DNA of 13,591 nt, taken from the NCBI GenBank assembly GCA_023132075.1, contig JAGLYT010000012.1, positions 1 through 13,591 on the forward strand, given 5' to 3'. Position 1 is the first letter of the stretch, and the number at the start of each line of letters is the position of its first letter. The position numbers and the translations under genes are program-made. Below the pieces are notes generated by a model. That model did not search any database, was not told the DNA's origin, and saw only the letters and a list, made by a program, of their open reading frames with translations. The stretch comes from JAGLHV01 sp023132075 [NCBI: bacterium]. Its GTDB lineage: Bacteria > CBDUZB01 > JAGLHV01. Shown piece by piece: positions 5,938-13,537 of this stretch.

Positions 5938-7765
5938 AAGTAATAGAATTGAATATCAAAAGTTTAAAAATAGAATTCTTCTTTTTCTTTATTTTGTGGT
6001 GCTTGTTTTTTTTGTCCTCTGCCTAAGACTTTTTCAATTACAAATTATAAACAAGCAATATTTTAAAGAAGTTTCTAAAGAAAATTGTATTCAAATTCTT
6101 TTTCAACAAGCTCCCCGGGGTGCGATTTTAGATAGGAAAGGGGATATTTTAGCAGATAACCGCAGTGCTTTTTCACTTCTTTTTTCACCTTTAAACCTGT
6201 CTGATTCCGATATAGAAAAATCTGTAGATAAAATAAATAATATTTTAGGTGAAGATAAAAATAAAGAGAATTTTATTCAGAAAATTTCTTTTCAAAAGAG
6301 ATATCCTTTTACTTACTCTTGCCTGATGAGAAATATTGGAAGAAAAAAAATGTTTCAATTTGCCGAAGAGAAGCCTAATATTCCGGGAATTAATATTCAA
6401 ACTGAAACCGTAAGATTTTATCCCCGCAAAAATTTTGCTTCTCATGTTTTAGGGCATATAGGGGAAATAAATAGTAATGAATTATTGAAAAGAAGGGATG
6501 AATGCCGGCAGGGGAATGTTGTGGGTAAAATTGGTATTGAAAAAGTTTACGATTCTGAATTAAGGGGGATAGAAGGAGGGAAGCAAATAGAAATTGATGC
6601 TCTTGGCCGTGAATTGCGCGTAGTGAGAGAGATAACACCGGCAAAGGGGAAAACATTAATGCTTACTATTGATAATAGATTACAGGTACTGGCTGAAAAT
6701 GCTTTGGGGGATGCTTCGGGGGTAGTAGTGATTTTGGATCCTCGAAATGGCGAGGTTTTAAGTTTAGTTAGTAAGCCTGATTTTGATTCTAATATTTTTA
6801 CTGTTCCGTTAAATACCAAAGAATGGAATCATTTTTTTAGTTCTCTTGAGTATCCTTTGTTAAATCGTGCAATTCAAGCTCAGTATGCACCTGGTTCGGT
6901 ATTTAAAATTTTAGTAACCCTTGCTGCTTTGGAAGAGAAAAAAGTTAATCTTAACGATACTGTTTTTTGTAAAGGATTCCTGACCTGCGGGAGAGAAGAG
7001 CGGGTTTTCAGATGTTGGAAAAGGAAAGGACACGGGAGACAGAATCTTATTCAGGCAGTGGCTAATTCCTGTGATGTATATTTTTATGAAATGGGATTAA
7101 AAATGGGAGTAAGGAATATATCTGATTATGCCAGGAAATTTGGGTTAGGGGAGAAAACAGGAATTGATTTGCCTTCGGAAAAAAAAGGACTTGTTCCCTC
7201 TCCTGAATGGAAGAAGAAAAAAATCGGCGATTCGTGGTTTGATGGGGATACCTTAAACTTTAGTATTGGGCAGGGATATCTTTTAGTAACACCGTTACAA
7301 ATGACTAATGCAGTTTGTGCCGTAGTTAATGGAGGGAAGTTGTATCGTCCTTATATAGTGAAAAAAGTTTTTGATGATAAAAATAACTTGATAAAGGAAA
7401 TAAAACCTTATAAAATAAGAGACATAAAAATATCTGATAGTACTTTAAAGTTTATAAAGAAAAGTTTGAAGGAAACCGTTGAAAAAGGTACGGGACGGGG
7501 CGCTTATGTAGAGAATCTTTCTATCGGGGGAAAGACAGGTACTGCAGAAAATCCTCATGGGGAAAATCATGCATGGTTTATTTGTTTTACACCGGTGGAA
7601 GACCCTCAATTAGTAGTTTGTGTTTTAGTTGAACATGGCGGAAGCGGAGGATCAGTGGCGGCTCCTGTAGCGCGTAAAATTTTACAGGGAGCAATTCCTT
7701 TTTTAAATGAAGGGAAAGAAAATAAGGATGTTTTAAAGGCGGGAATGGAAAACAATGGGTTTTAA
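5924..7765 (+). CDS. mrdA: Penicillin-binding protein 2, elongasome transpeptidase
   Basis: This 613-residue class B penicillin-binding protein cross-links peptidoglycan during elongation, paired with RodA. It has a short cytoplasmic tail and one membrane anchor (about 18-38). A pedestal/dimerisation region (about 60-240) contains PRGAILDRKGDILADN and HVLGHIGEIN. The transpeptidase domain starts at about 260. Catalytic motifs are complete: S325-x-x-K328 in APGSVFK, S382-C-D384 in ANSCDVYFYE, and K537-T-G-T in GGKTGTAE. The alanine before PGSVFK replaces the more usual proline. Cysteines 349, 355, 364 and 383 plus H370 cluster around the active site and could hold a metal, as reported for some PBP2 enzymes. 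The start is supported by GGAGGGAG at 5909-5916. It overlaps mreD by 14 and rodA by 11 bases. Confidence 0.96.
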   Translation: MWQIKSNRIEYQKFKNRILLFLYFVVLVFFVLCLRLFQLQIINKQYFKEVSKENCIQILFQQAPRGAILDRKGDILADNRSAFSLLFSPLNLSDSDIEKSVDKINNILGEDKNKENFIQKISFQKRYPFTYSCLMRNIGRKKMFQFAEEKPNIPGINIQTETVRFYPRKNFASHVLGHIGEINSNELLKRRDECRQGNVVGKIGIEKVYDSELRGIEGGKQIEIDALGRELRVVREITPAKGKTLMLTIDNRLQVLAENALGDASGVVVILDPRNGEVLSLVSKPDFDSNIFTVPLNTKEWNHFFSSLEYPLLNRAIQAQYAPGSVFKILVTLAALEEKKVNLNDTVFCKGFLTCGREERVFRCWKRKGHGRQNLIQAVANSCDVYFYEMGLKMGVRNISDYARKFGLGEKTGIDLPSEKKGLVPSPEWKKKKIGDSWFDGDTLNFSIGQGYLLVTPLQMTNAVCAVVNGGKLYRPYIVKKVFDDKNNLIKEIKPYKIRDIKISDSTLKFIKKSLKETVEKGTGRGAYVENLSIGGKTGTAENPHGENHAWFICFTPVEDPQLVVCVLVEHGGSGGSVAAPVARKILQGAIPFLNEGKENKDVLKAGMENNGF

Positions 7766-9086
7766 GAATAGTGCCAGAAAATTTGATTATTTACTTTTTT
7801 TTTCTACTATGTTAATTATTGCTTTGGGGATATTATTTATCTTTAGTGCTGTTTATCATGGGAAAATAACTTCTCCTCTTTGGAGTAAACAGTTAATTGC
7901 TGTAGGTTTAGGACTTGTATTGATGTTTCTTGCTATTGTCGTAAATTATCAGATATTTGGGCAATATGGGTATTATTTTTATTTTTTTTCCTTAATTTCC
8001 TTAGTTTTAGTTCTTTTTTTAGGCAAAACTGTGAGAGGGGCACAGAGTTGGTTTGTTTTTAGTAATTTTTCCATTCAACCATCTGAATTTGCTAAAATTC
8101 CTTTTATTTTTGCCTTATCGATATATTTGTCTAAAAATAATCGGCAGATAGAGAGTTTAAAAACTTTAATTGTTCCTCTTTTACTTACGCTAATTCCGAT
8201 GATTTTAATCTTGAAGCAGCCGGATTTTGGTTCAGCGATGATGTTACTACCTGTATGTTTAGTAATGATGTTTGTCGGAGGAGCAAAAAGTATTTACTTG
8301 TTATCTTTTTTTCTTTATGTAGCAATTACGCTGGGAATTCCTTTTTTGATTACTTATCTTTCTTTTCATCAGGATATTCTGATTAATTCGGTAATTTTAA
8401 AATTTATAACTATGGCTGTAACTCATTGGTTCCAGGGGATAGTCTTTATTTTAGTGATAGTTCTTGTTTTAGCAGTAATTTTTTATCTTTTAATTAATTT
8501 TAAGTTTTCAGTGAATTTTAATAATTTTATAATTACTTCTCTGCTGGTTGTTGGAGGATGTATTTCCTCTTGTTTTGTGCAGAATTTTTTTCTGAGAGGA
8601 TATCAGAAGAAACGCCTTTTGGCTTTTTTAGATCCTCAAATAGATCCGTTAGGGGCTGGTTATCATATTATTCAGTCTAAAATTGCTATTGGTTCGGGAG
8701 GGTTTTTTGGGAAGGGTTTTTTGAATGGAACGCAAACACAATTAGGGTTTTTGCCGGAACAACATACTGATTTTATTCTTTCGGTTATGGCAGAGGAGTG
8801 GGGTTTTTTTGGAGCGGTTTTGGTAATTTTTTTATTTTTTATTATTATCTGGCGTGGTTTAAAAATTTCTATGGAAGCAAGGGATATGTTTGGTAGTTTT
8901 CTGGCAGTGGGAATTTCTTGTGTGTTTTTATTTTATACAATAACAAATGTAGGAATGGTAATGGGAATTATGCCTATAACCGGGTTACCGTTACCTTTAT
9001 TTAGTTATGGTGGTTCTGCTCTAGTTTCCGGCATGATAGCTATAGGATTACTGTTAAATATTCATTTAAGGCGGTATACTTATTAA
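7755..9086 (+). CDS. rodA: Peptidoglycan glycosyltransferase RodA, enlarged form
   Basis: RodA is the SEDS-family membrane enzyme that polymerises lipid II into glycan strands with PBP2. Family landmarks are RGAQSWF and FSIQPSEFAKIP (about residues 94-116), and KQPDFGSAMM (154-163). The loop FLDPQIDPLGAGYHIIQSKIA-IGSGG (291-316) carries the family's essential acidic residue. GTQTQLGFLPEQHTDFI (325-341), AEEWGFFG, and NVGMVMGIMPITGLPLPLFSYGGS (398-421) follow. At 443 residues it is longer than the roughly 370 typical of E. coli-like RodA. The excess lies at about 200-275, between the helix after MMFVGGAK and the QKKRLLAFLDP loop, and contains two further hydrophobic stretches (about 228-248 and 257-275). 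The start overlaps the mrdA stop by 11 bases. It is the last gene of the mre operon; no intrinsic terminator follows. Confidence 0.96.
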   Translation: MGFKNSARKFDYLLFFSTMLIIALGILFIFSAVYHGKITSPLWSKQLIAVGLGLVLMFLAIVVNYQIFGQYGYYFYFFSLISLVLVLFLGKTVRGAQSWFVFSNFSIQPSEFAKIPFIFALSIYLSKNNRQIESLKTLIVPLLLTLIPMILILKQPDFGSAMMLLPVCLVMMFVGGAKSIYLLSFFLYVAITLGIPFLITYLSFHQDILINSVILKFITMAVTHWFQGIVFILVIVLVLAVIFYLLINFKFSVNFNNFIITSLLVVGGCISSCFVQNFFLRGYQKKRLLAFLDPQIDPLGAGYHIIQSKIAIGSGGFFGKGFLNGTQTQLGFLPEQHTDFILSVMAEEWGFFGAVLVIFLFFIIIWRGLKISMEARDMFGSFLAVGISCVFLFYTITNVGMVMGIMPITGLPLPLFSYGGSALVSGMIAIGLLLNIHLRRYTY

Positions 9087-9101
9087 ATAAAAGATAAAAA
9101 A

Positions 9102-9131
9102 AGTCCATAGTCGACAGTCCATAGTCCATAG
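9102..9131 (+). repeat. GTCCATA short-word repeat cluster, copy A
   Basis: The word AGTCCATAG occurs at 9102-9110 and 9116-9124, and GTCCATAG again at 9124-9131, with a GTCGAC palindrome at 9110-9115 between the first two. The 21 bases at 9114-9134 recur exactly at 9252-9272. The cluster begins 15 bases after the rodA stop. It has no gene-like content. Similar short-word intergenic repeats are common in some uncultured candidate phyla, but that comparison is from memory. Confidence 0.75.
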
Positions 9132-9185
9132 ATAAAGACAAAAGAATAAATACTAAATTCTAAATTTGAAAATACTAAACCCTCC
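9131..9185 (+). repeat. 55-bp A/T-rich dispersed repeat, copy 1
   Basis: This unit starts with GATAAAGACAAAAG, contains ACTAAATTCTAAATT and ends in ACTAAACCCTCC. It recurs at 13538-13591 in the same orientation with three substitutions and one single-base gap. Here it continues into an inverted pair, CCTCC (9181-9185) and GGAGG (9195-9199), separated by 9 bases; the other copy is cut by the window edge at that point. No coding potential is seen. Confidence 0.85.
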
Positions 9186-9203
9186 TTACAGACTGGAGGA
9201 CAG

Positions 9204-9242
9204 GCAAATTCAAAATACAAAATTCAAGACAAAGACAAAGAC
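9204..9242 (+). repeat. AAATTC words and AAAGAC hexamer run
   Basis: Bases 9204-9226 are variations on CAAATTCAAAATACAAAATTC. They lead directly into three near-identical hexamers, CAAGAC AAAGAC AAAGAC, at 9225-9242. The same hexamer also occurs singly at 9134-9139 and 9279-9284 and doubled at 13535-13546. The tract therefore looks like part of the same composite repeat family as the neighbouring units. Confidence 0.65.
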
Positions 9243-9251
9243 AAAAATAAT

Positions 9252-9293
9252 ACAGTCCATAGTCCATAGATAGGAACTAAAGACAAAAAATAA
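9252..9293 (+). repeat. GTCCATA cluster, copy B with AAAGAC tail
   Basis: The first 21 bases are identical to 9114-9134. After a short unshared insert (GGAACT) the sequence returns to an AAAGACAAAA-type tail, as copy A does when it runs into the 55-bp unit. This shows that the GTCCATA part and the AAAGAC part travel together as a composite element. Confidence 0.75.
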
Positions 9294-9300
9294 AGAAGAA

Positions 9301-9446
9301 TAGATTCCTAATGGAGGTACTCAATTAATTTGTCTATCGTTAATTTGAATGATTGGGCGGAACGGATAATAATGATGCCTGATACATTAGACAAGCTTAG
9401 TACAAGTTCATCAGGCAACTACAAAATAATTAAAGATTGCGAATAG
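9301..9446. other. Unassigned stretch with overlapping short ORFs and an inverted repeat
   Basis: This is the non-repetitive part of the rodA-radical SAM gap. On the + strand a 38-codon frame runs from TTG 9330 to TAG 9446, with GGAGGT at 9313-9318 upstream; its product begins LSIVNLNDWAERIIMMPD. On the - strand a 36-codon frame runs from 9418 to 9308 and ends KLTIDKLIEYLH. I recognise neither product and neither uses ATG. TGCCTGAT (9376-9383) and ATCAGGCA (9410-9417) form a perfect 8-bp inverted repeat around a 26-base loop. It may be a gene remnant, a small RNA or plain spacer. I see nothing that decides between them. Confidence 0.25.
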
Positions 9447-9464
9447 CAAAAAATATACTATAAT
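9437..9464 (+). promoter_or_regulatory. Predicted promoter of the radical SAM-rng operon
   Basis: A perfect TATAAT lies at 9459-9464, with TTGCGA (4 of 6 matches to TTGACA) at 9437-9442 and a 16-base spacer. Transcription should begin near 9471, only about 4 bases before the ATG at 9475 and 10 before the in-frame ATG at 9481. No purine-rich ribosome binding site is present before either ATG, so the transcript would be leaderless or nearly so. Confidence 0.6.
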
Positions 9465-9474
9465 GATGTTATAA

Positions 9475-12030
9475 ATGAAAATGAGCAAAATTAATCTGGA
9501 TAGAATTTTACCTTTAGTGAAAAAACCTTTCCGGTATACGAATTGCGAATGGAATAGTATACATAAGAAAGGAAAGGATTTTTTAAAATTTTGCCTATGT
9601 TTTCCGGATATTTATGAAATCGGCATGTCTAATCTTGGGATGCAAATTTTGTATAATATTATTAATTCCCGCGACGATGTTTTTTGTGAACGGGTTTATG
9701 CTCCGGATGTAGATTTAGAAAGATTTTTATTGCAAAAAGATATTCCTCTTTTTTCCATTGAGACAAAAAAACCGTTAAAAGAATTTGACATTTTAGGGCT
9801 TTCTATTTCTTGCGAATTAAGTTATACCAATATCTTAAATATTCTTACTTTAGGGCAAATACCTTTGTATTCGGAGGAACGGGAGAAAGGATTTCCTTTG
9901 GTGATTGCCGGTGGTTTTGCTGTTTGTAATCCGGAACCTATGGCTGATTTTATAGATGCTTTTGTTTTGGGTGAGGGAGAAGAAGTAATAGAAGAAATTA
10001 TTAATGAAATTTCTAAAACAGGATATAAACGGGGAGACAGAAAAAAAGAAATATTAATGCATTTAAGTAGGATTCCGGGATTATATATCCCTTCTTTTTA
10101 TAAAACAAATTATAAAAAAAATGGTATCTTTAAAGAAATTGTTTCTGATAGAGAAAATGTTCCGAAAAAAATAAGTAAAAGGGTTGTGAATTTAGAAAAG
10201 GCTCCTTTTCCTGTGAGGCCTTTAGTTCCTCTGATGGATATTGTACATAATCGATTAACCCTGGAAATTCAGCGTGGCTGCACCCGGGGATGTAGGTTTT
10301 GTCAGGCAGGAATGATTTTGCGCCCGAGAAGAGAGAGAAGCAAAAAAAAATTAATGCAAATTACCGAGGAATGTTTAAAAAACACGGGATTTAAAGATAT
10401 TTCACTTTTATCACTATCTACCAGTGATTATTCACAAATTTTGGACTTAGTGGATTCGATGCAAAATAAATATAAAGATGAAAAAATATCCATATCGCTT
10501 CCTTCGTTAAGGAGTGATTGTTTTTTTCCCATTTTAGCCGGGCATTTAACAAGTAATAAAAAAACAGGATTGACTTTTGCTCCCGAAGCCGGGAGTCAAA
10601 GATTGCGTGATGTTATTAATAAAGGAATTACGGAAGAGGAAATATTTTCTTCCATTCATTCTGCTGTGCAAAATGGCTGGAGAACGATTAAATTGTATTT
10701 TATGATTGGATTACCTTTTGAAAGAGATGAAGACATAGAGGCAATAAATTTGTTAATAAAAAAAATAAAAAAGAAACATTCTTCCTTGAATTTAAACTTT
10801 ACGGTTTCTTTTTTTGTTCCTAAACCGCACACCCCTTTTCAATGGGTAGCTCAGGAAGGGATGGAAGAATTAATAAGAAAAAAGGCATATTTAAAAAAAG
10901 TGTTACCAGGACAGGTAAGAACTCAGCAGGTAGAAAGTAGTTTTTTGGAAGGTGTGTTTGCGAGAGGGGATAGGAAGTTGGGTAGGGTTATAAAAGAGGC
11001 TTATTTCAAAGGGTGCAGGTTAGATTTATGGACGGAACATTTCCAATTTGTTCTTTGGCAGGAAGCGTTTGAAAAAGAAGGGATAGATCCTGCAAGTTAT
11101 AATCAAAGGGTAAGAGGTTCTAAAGAAGTATTTTGCTGGGACCATTTGGATTTCGGAGTGGAAAAGGAATTTTTATGGAAAGAGTATAAAAAAGCCAAAG
11201 AGGGAAAAACAACCAATGATTGTTATGGGGGAAAATGTAATAGTTGTGGGGTGAACAGAAAAATAAATAAAAATGTGATTTTTAATTTAAAGACGAAAAA
11301 TAAAAAAACCGGTAGAACATTAAAAACAAAGAAAAAAGAAAAAGCCGGAGAAAATAAAAATTTCGTCGAGAAAAAAGCACAAAAAGTAAGAATTAAGTTA
11401 AAAAAAGGAAAAGAATTAAAGTATATTTCGCATTTAGGATTTATAGAAAGTTTACGAAAAGTGTTGCGCCGGACAGGGTTGCCTTTTGTATATTCACACA
11501 AATTTAATCCTCAAATAAAAACATCTTTCAGCCCTGCCTTGCCGGTGGGTTATATGAGTGATACGGAATTTATGGATGTAGAATTAAGGGAAAAGGTGAG
11601 TTTAAGAGAAATAAAGGAAAGATTATTGGGACAATTGCCTGTCGGTATAAAGATAGCAGGAATAAAAGAAATTTCTCTTTCCACCCCTTCGCTGGAAGCA
11701 TTGGTTGAAATGGCAGAATATATTATTAAAGTGCCGGAGAGTGAAGATAAGGCGGCGGAAAAGATAAGAGAGTTTTTATTAAAGAAGAAAATATTGATAA
11801 CCAAACAGACAAAGAAAGGCCCTAAAAAAATAAATATATGTCCGTTGGTTTCCAGTATAAATTTAAATAAAGAAAAGGCGATAAATTTAATTTTATGCTG
11901 TCGGGGAGGGCAACAGGTAAAGCCGGAATTAGTTATCAGGGAGATTTTTAATTTGAGTGATGAAGAGACAAAGACTTTAAACATAAAAAGAATACGGTTA
12001 TTGGATAATTCGGGAATAAATATTTTTTGA
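9475..12030 (+). CDS. TIGR03960-type B12-binding-like radical SAM protein fused to a DUF2344 domain
   Basis: This 851-residue protein is of unknown reaction. The N-terminal part (about 1-200) is a Rossmann-like cobalamin-binding-type region, with CFPDIYEIGMSNLGMQILYNI, VYAPDVD and LGEGEEVI. The radical SAM core follows, with the 4Fe-4S cysteines C269, C273 and C276 in RGCTRGCRFCQAGM, then LTFAPEAGSQRLRDVINKG (about 366-384) and KLYFMIGLP. After about residue 575 comes a second cysteine group, C583, C588 and C591 (CYGGKCNSCG), and a Lys/Asn-rich linker (about 594-640). The C-terminal DUF2344/TIGR03936 domain begins KVRIKLKKGKELKYISHLG. The two parts are separate genes in many bacteria and fused in others. 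The start at 9475 or 9481 (MSKINLDRILPLV) fits the family; neither has a binding site. Being upstream of rng suggests a link to RNA or ribosome maturation, unproven. Confidence 0.92.
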   Translation: MKMSKINLDRILPLVKKPFRYTNCEWNSIHKKGKDFLKFCLCFPDIYEIGMSNLGMQILYNIINSRDDVFCERVYAPDVDLERFLLQKDIPLFSIETKKPLKEFDILGLSISCELSYTNILNILTLGQIPLYSEEREKGFPLVIAGGFAVCNPEPMADFIDAFVLGEGEEVIEEIINEISKTGYKRGDRKKEILMHLSRIPGLYIPSFYKTNYKKNGIFKEIVSDRENVPKKISKRVVNLEKAPFPVRPLVPLMDIVHNRLTLEIQRGCTRGCRFCQAGMILRPRRERSKKKLMQITEECLKNTGFKDISLLSLSTSDYSQILDLVDSMQNKYKDEKISISLPSLRSDCFFPILAGHLTSNKKTGLTFAPEAGSQRLRDVINKGITEEEIFSSIHSAVQNGWRTIKLYFMIGLPFERDEDIEAINLLIKKIKKKHSSLNLNFTVSFFVPKPHTPFQWVAQEGMEELIRKKAYLKKVLPGQVRTQQVESSFLEGVFARGDRKLGRVIKEAYFKGCRLDLWTEHFQFVLWQEAFEKEGIDPASYNQRVRGSKEVFCWDHLDFGVEKEFLWKEYKKAKEGKTTNDCYGGKCNSCGVNRKINKNVIFNLKTKNKKTGRTLKTKKKEKAGENKNFVEKKAQKVRIKLKKGKELKYISHLGFIESLRKVLRRTGLPFVYSHKFNPQIKTSFSPALPVGYMSDTEFMDVELREKVSLREIKERLLGQLPVGIKIAGIKEISLSTPSLEALVEMAEYIIKVPESEDKAAEKIREFLLKKKILITKQTKKGPKKINICPLVSSINLNKEKAINLILCCRGGQQVKPELVIREIFNLSDEETKTLNIKRIRLLDNSGINIF

Positions 12031-12064
12031 AACAAGGTGGTTATTTTGCAGAAGTGGAGGGGTA

Positions 12065-13480
12065 ATGGATAGGGAAATAATAGTTAATTTCAACGAAGAA
12101 GAGATAAGGATTGCTGTCTTAGAAAAAGAGAAGCCTGTAGAGTTTTTTATAGAGAGACGAGAAGAAAAAAAAATAGTAGGAAATATTTATAAAGGGATTA
12201 TAAAGAACATCCTTCCGGGGATCCAGTCAGTTTTTGTTGATATTGGTTTAGGGAGAAATGCTTATTTGGATTTTTCGAATATAAAGGAAACTGACCGCAA
12301 AAAATTAGTACTTGGAAAGGAGATTCTTGTCCAGATAACCAAAGAAGCTATTGGGACTAAGGGGGTTAAGGTCACTAACATTATTTCTTTGCCGGGAAGA
12401 TACCTGGTTTATATGCCTGATAGCAAGAAAACAGGCGTTTCTCAGCTTATTACCGATAAAAAAGAAAGAACAAGATTAAGAGGGATAATGGAAAAACTTT
12501 TATCCGCTAATGATGGTTGTATTATTCGAACCGAAGCAGAAGGTAGTAGTATAAATGATTTGAAACGGGAGAGCAGATTTTTAACTAATTTATGGAAATC
12601 TATTACAACCCGATATGGTATTTTTTCCGCACCTGCTTTAATACACAAAGATTTAGGTCTTATTTTTAAAATAGTGAGGGATATGTTGTCTTTGAATGTG
12701 GATTTATTTTTAATTGATTCACGAAAAGAATATGAAGATGTTCTGGAGTTTGTTGGTTTGGTTCTTCCTCATCTGAAAAAGAAAATAAGCCTTTATCAGA
12801 ATAAAACACCTTTATTTGAAAAGTATAATTTGGAAAAAGAAATAAAAAAACTGATAAAGGCCAGGGTGAATTTGCCCTCCGGGGGCTATATTATTATCCA
12901 GGAAACAGAGGCGTTATGTGCTATTGATGTTAATACCGGTCGTTTTGTCGGCAAAAAAAACCCGGAAGAAACAGCGTTAGCAGTTAATTTAGAAGCAGCG
13001 GCGGCGGTTGCCCGACAGGTAAGATTAAGAAATATCGGTGGAATTATCATTATTGATTTTGTTAGTATGCGTTACCGAAAAAATAATGAGAAAATAATTT
13101 CTGCTTTAGGAAAAAACATGAAGGAGGATAAAGCAAAAATTAAGATAGTTCCTGTAAGTTCTTTGGGCTTGATTGCGATGACCAGAGAAAGAAAAAGAGA
13201 AAGTATTATGAATGTGTTGTGCGATACTTGTTCCTGCTGTGGGGGTACAGGCATGGTGATTTCGATAAAAACTATAAGCATGGAAATTAAGAAGGAAATT
13301 ATTAAAATGGCTAAGACCCCGGGAATAATCGGGGTTATGGTAAGTCTTTCTTCTCCGGTAGCAGATTATTTTTCCGGAGAAAAAATAAAAAAATTAGAAG
13401 AAAAAACGGGAAGAAAAATAAAAATCAAATCTGATTTCAAAATGCATATAGAAGATTACAGAATTAGTCCCTGGATATAG
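12065..13480 (+). CDS. rng: Ribonuclease E/G family endoribonuclease
   Basis: This 471-residue protein is close to E. coli RNase G (about 489) and lacks the long RNase E C-terminal scaffold. Such enzymes cut single-stranded A/U-rich RNA, mature rRNA ends and start mRNA decay. The S1-like domain (about 36-108) has GNIYKGIIKNILPGIQSVFVDIG. The 5'-sensor/RNase H-like region includes IIRTEAEG (about 153-160). The metal-binding catalytic residues are D288 in CAIDVNTGRFVG and D331 in GGIIIIDFVSM. The Zn-link cysteines are in CDTCSCCGGTG (386-396), with serine where CPxC has proline. GGAGGGG (12056-12062) lies immediately before ATG 12065. It is 34 bases after the radical SAM gene and probably in the same operon. 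In many genomes rplU-rpmA follow; here the next 111 bases are repeat-containing spacer. Confidence 0.95.
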   Translation: MDREIIVNFNEEEIRIAVLEKEKPVEFFIERREEKKIVGNIYKGIIKNILPGIQSVFVDIGLGRNAYLDFSNIKETDRKKLVLGKEILVQITKEAIGTKGVKVTNIISLPGRYLVYMPDSKKTGVSQLITDKKERTRLRGIMEKLLSANDGCIIRTEAEGSSINDLKRESRFLTNLWKSITTRYGIFSAPALIHKDLGLIFKIVRDMLSLNVDLFLIDSRKEYEDVLEFVGLVLPHLKKKISLYQNKTPLFEKYNLEKEIKKLIKARVNLPSGGYIIIQETEALCAIDVNTGRFVGKKNPEETALAVNLEAAAAVARQVRLRNIGGIIIIDFVSMRYRKNNEKIISALGKNMKEDKAKIKIVPVSSLGLIAMTRERKRESIMNVLCDTCSCCGGTGMVISIKTISMEIKKEIIKMAKTPGIIGVMVSLSSPVADYFSGEKIKKLEEKTGRKIKIKSDFKMHIEDYRISPWI

Positions 13481-13537
13481 AGTAAAGACGGTTAGCAAAG
13501 ACAGTTTGATTGGTTTAAATTTGTTGAATTGGTCAAA

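Noticed and set aside
9181-9199. CCTCC/GGAGG inverted pair as a rodA terminator
   Set aside because: Only 5 pairs with a 9-base loop, almost 100 bases after the stop and not followed by a T run.
9102-9272. GTCCATA repeats as a CRISPR array
   Set aside because: Units are 7-9 bases, spacing is irregular, there are no unique 25-45-base spacers and no cas genes nearby.
9443-9475. TTGC-GAATA-GCAA hairpin near the radical SAM start
   Set aside because: A 4-bp stem is too weak, and it overlaps the predicted promoter, which explains the sequence better.
11223-12035. Long open frames on the minus strand inside the radical SAM gene
   Set aside because: They are shadows of a clearly coding + strand frame; their translations are low-complexity (F, I, S-rich) with no recognisable domain.
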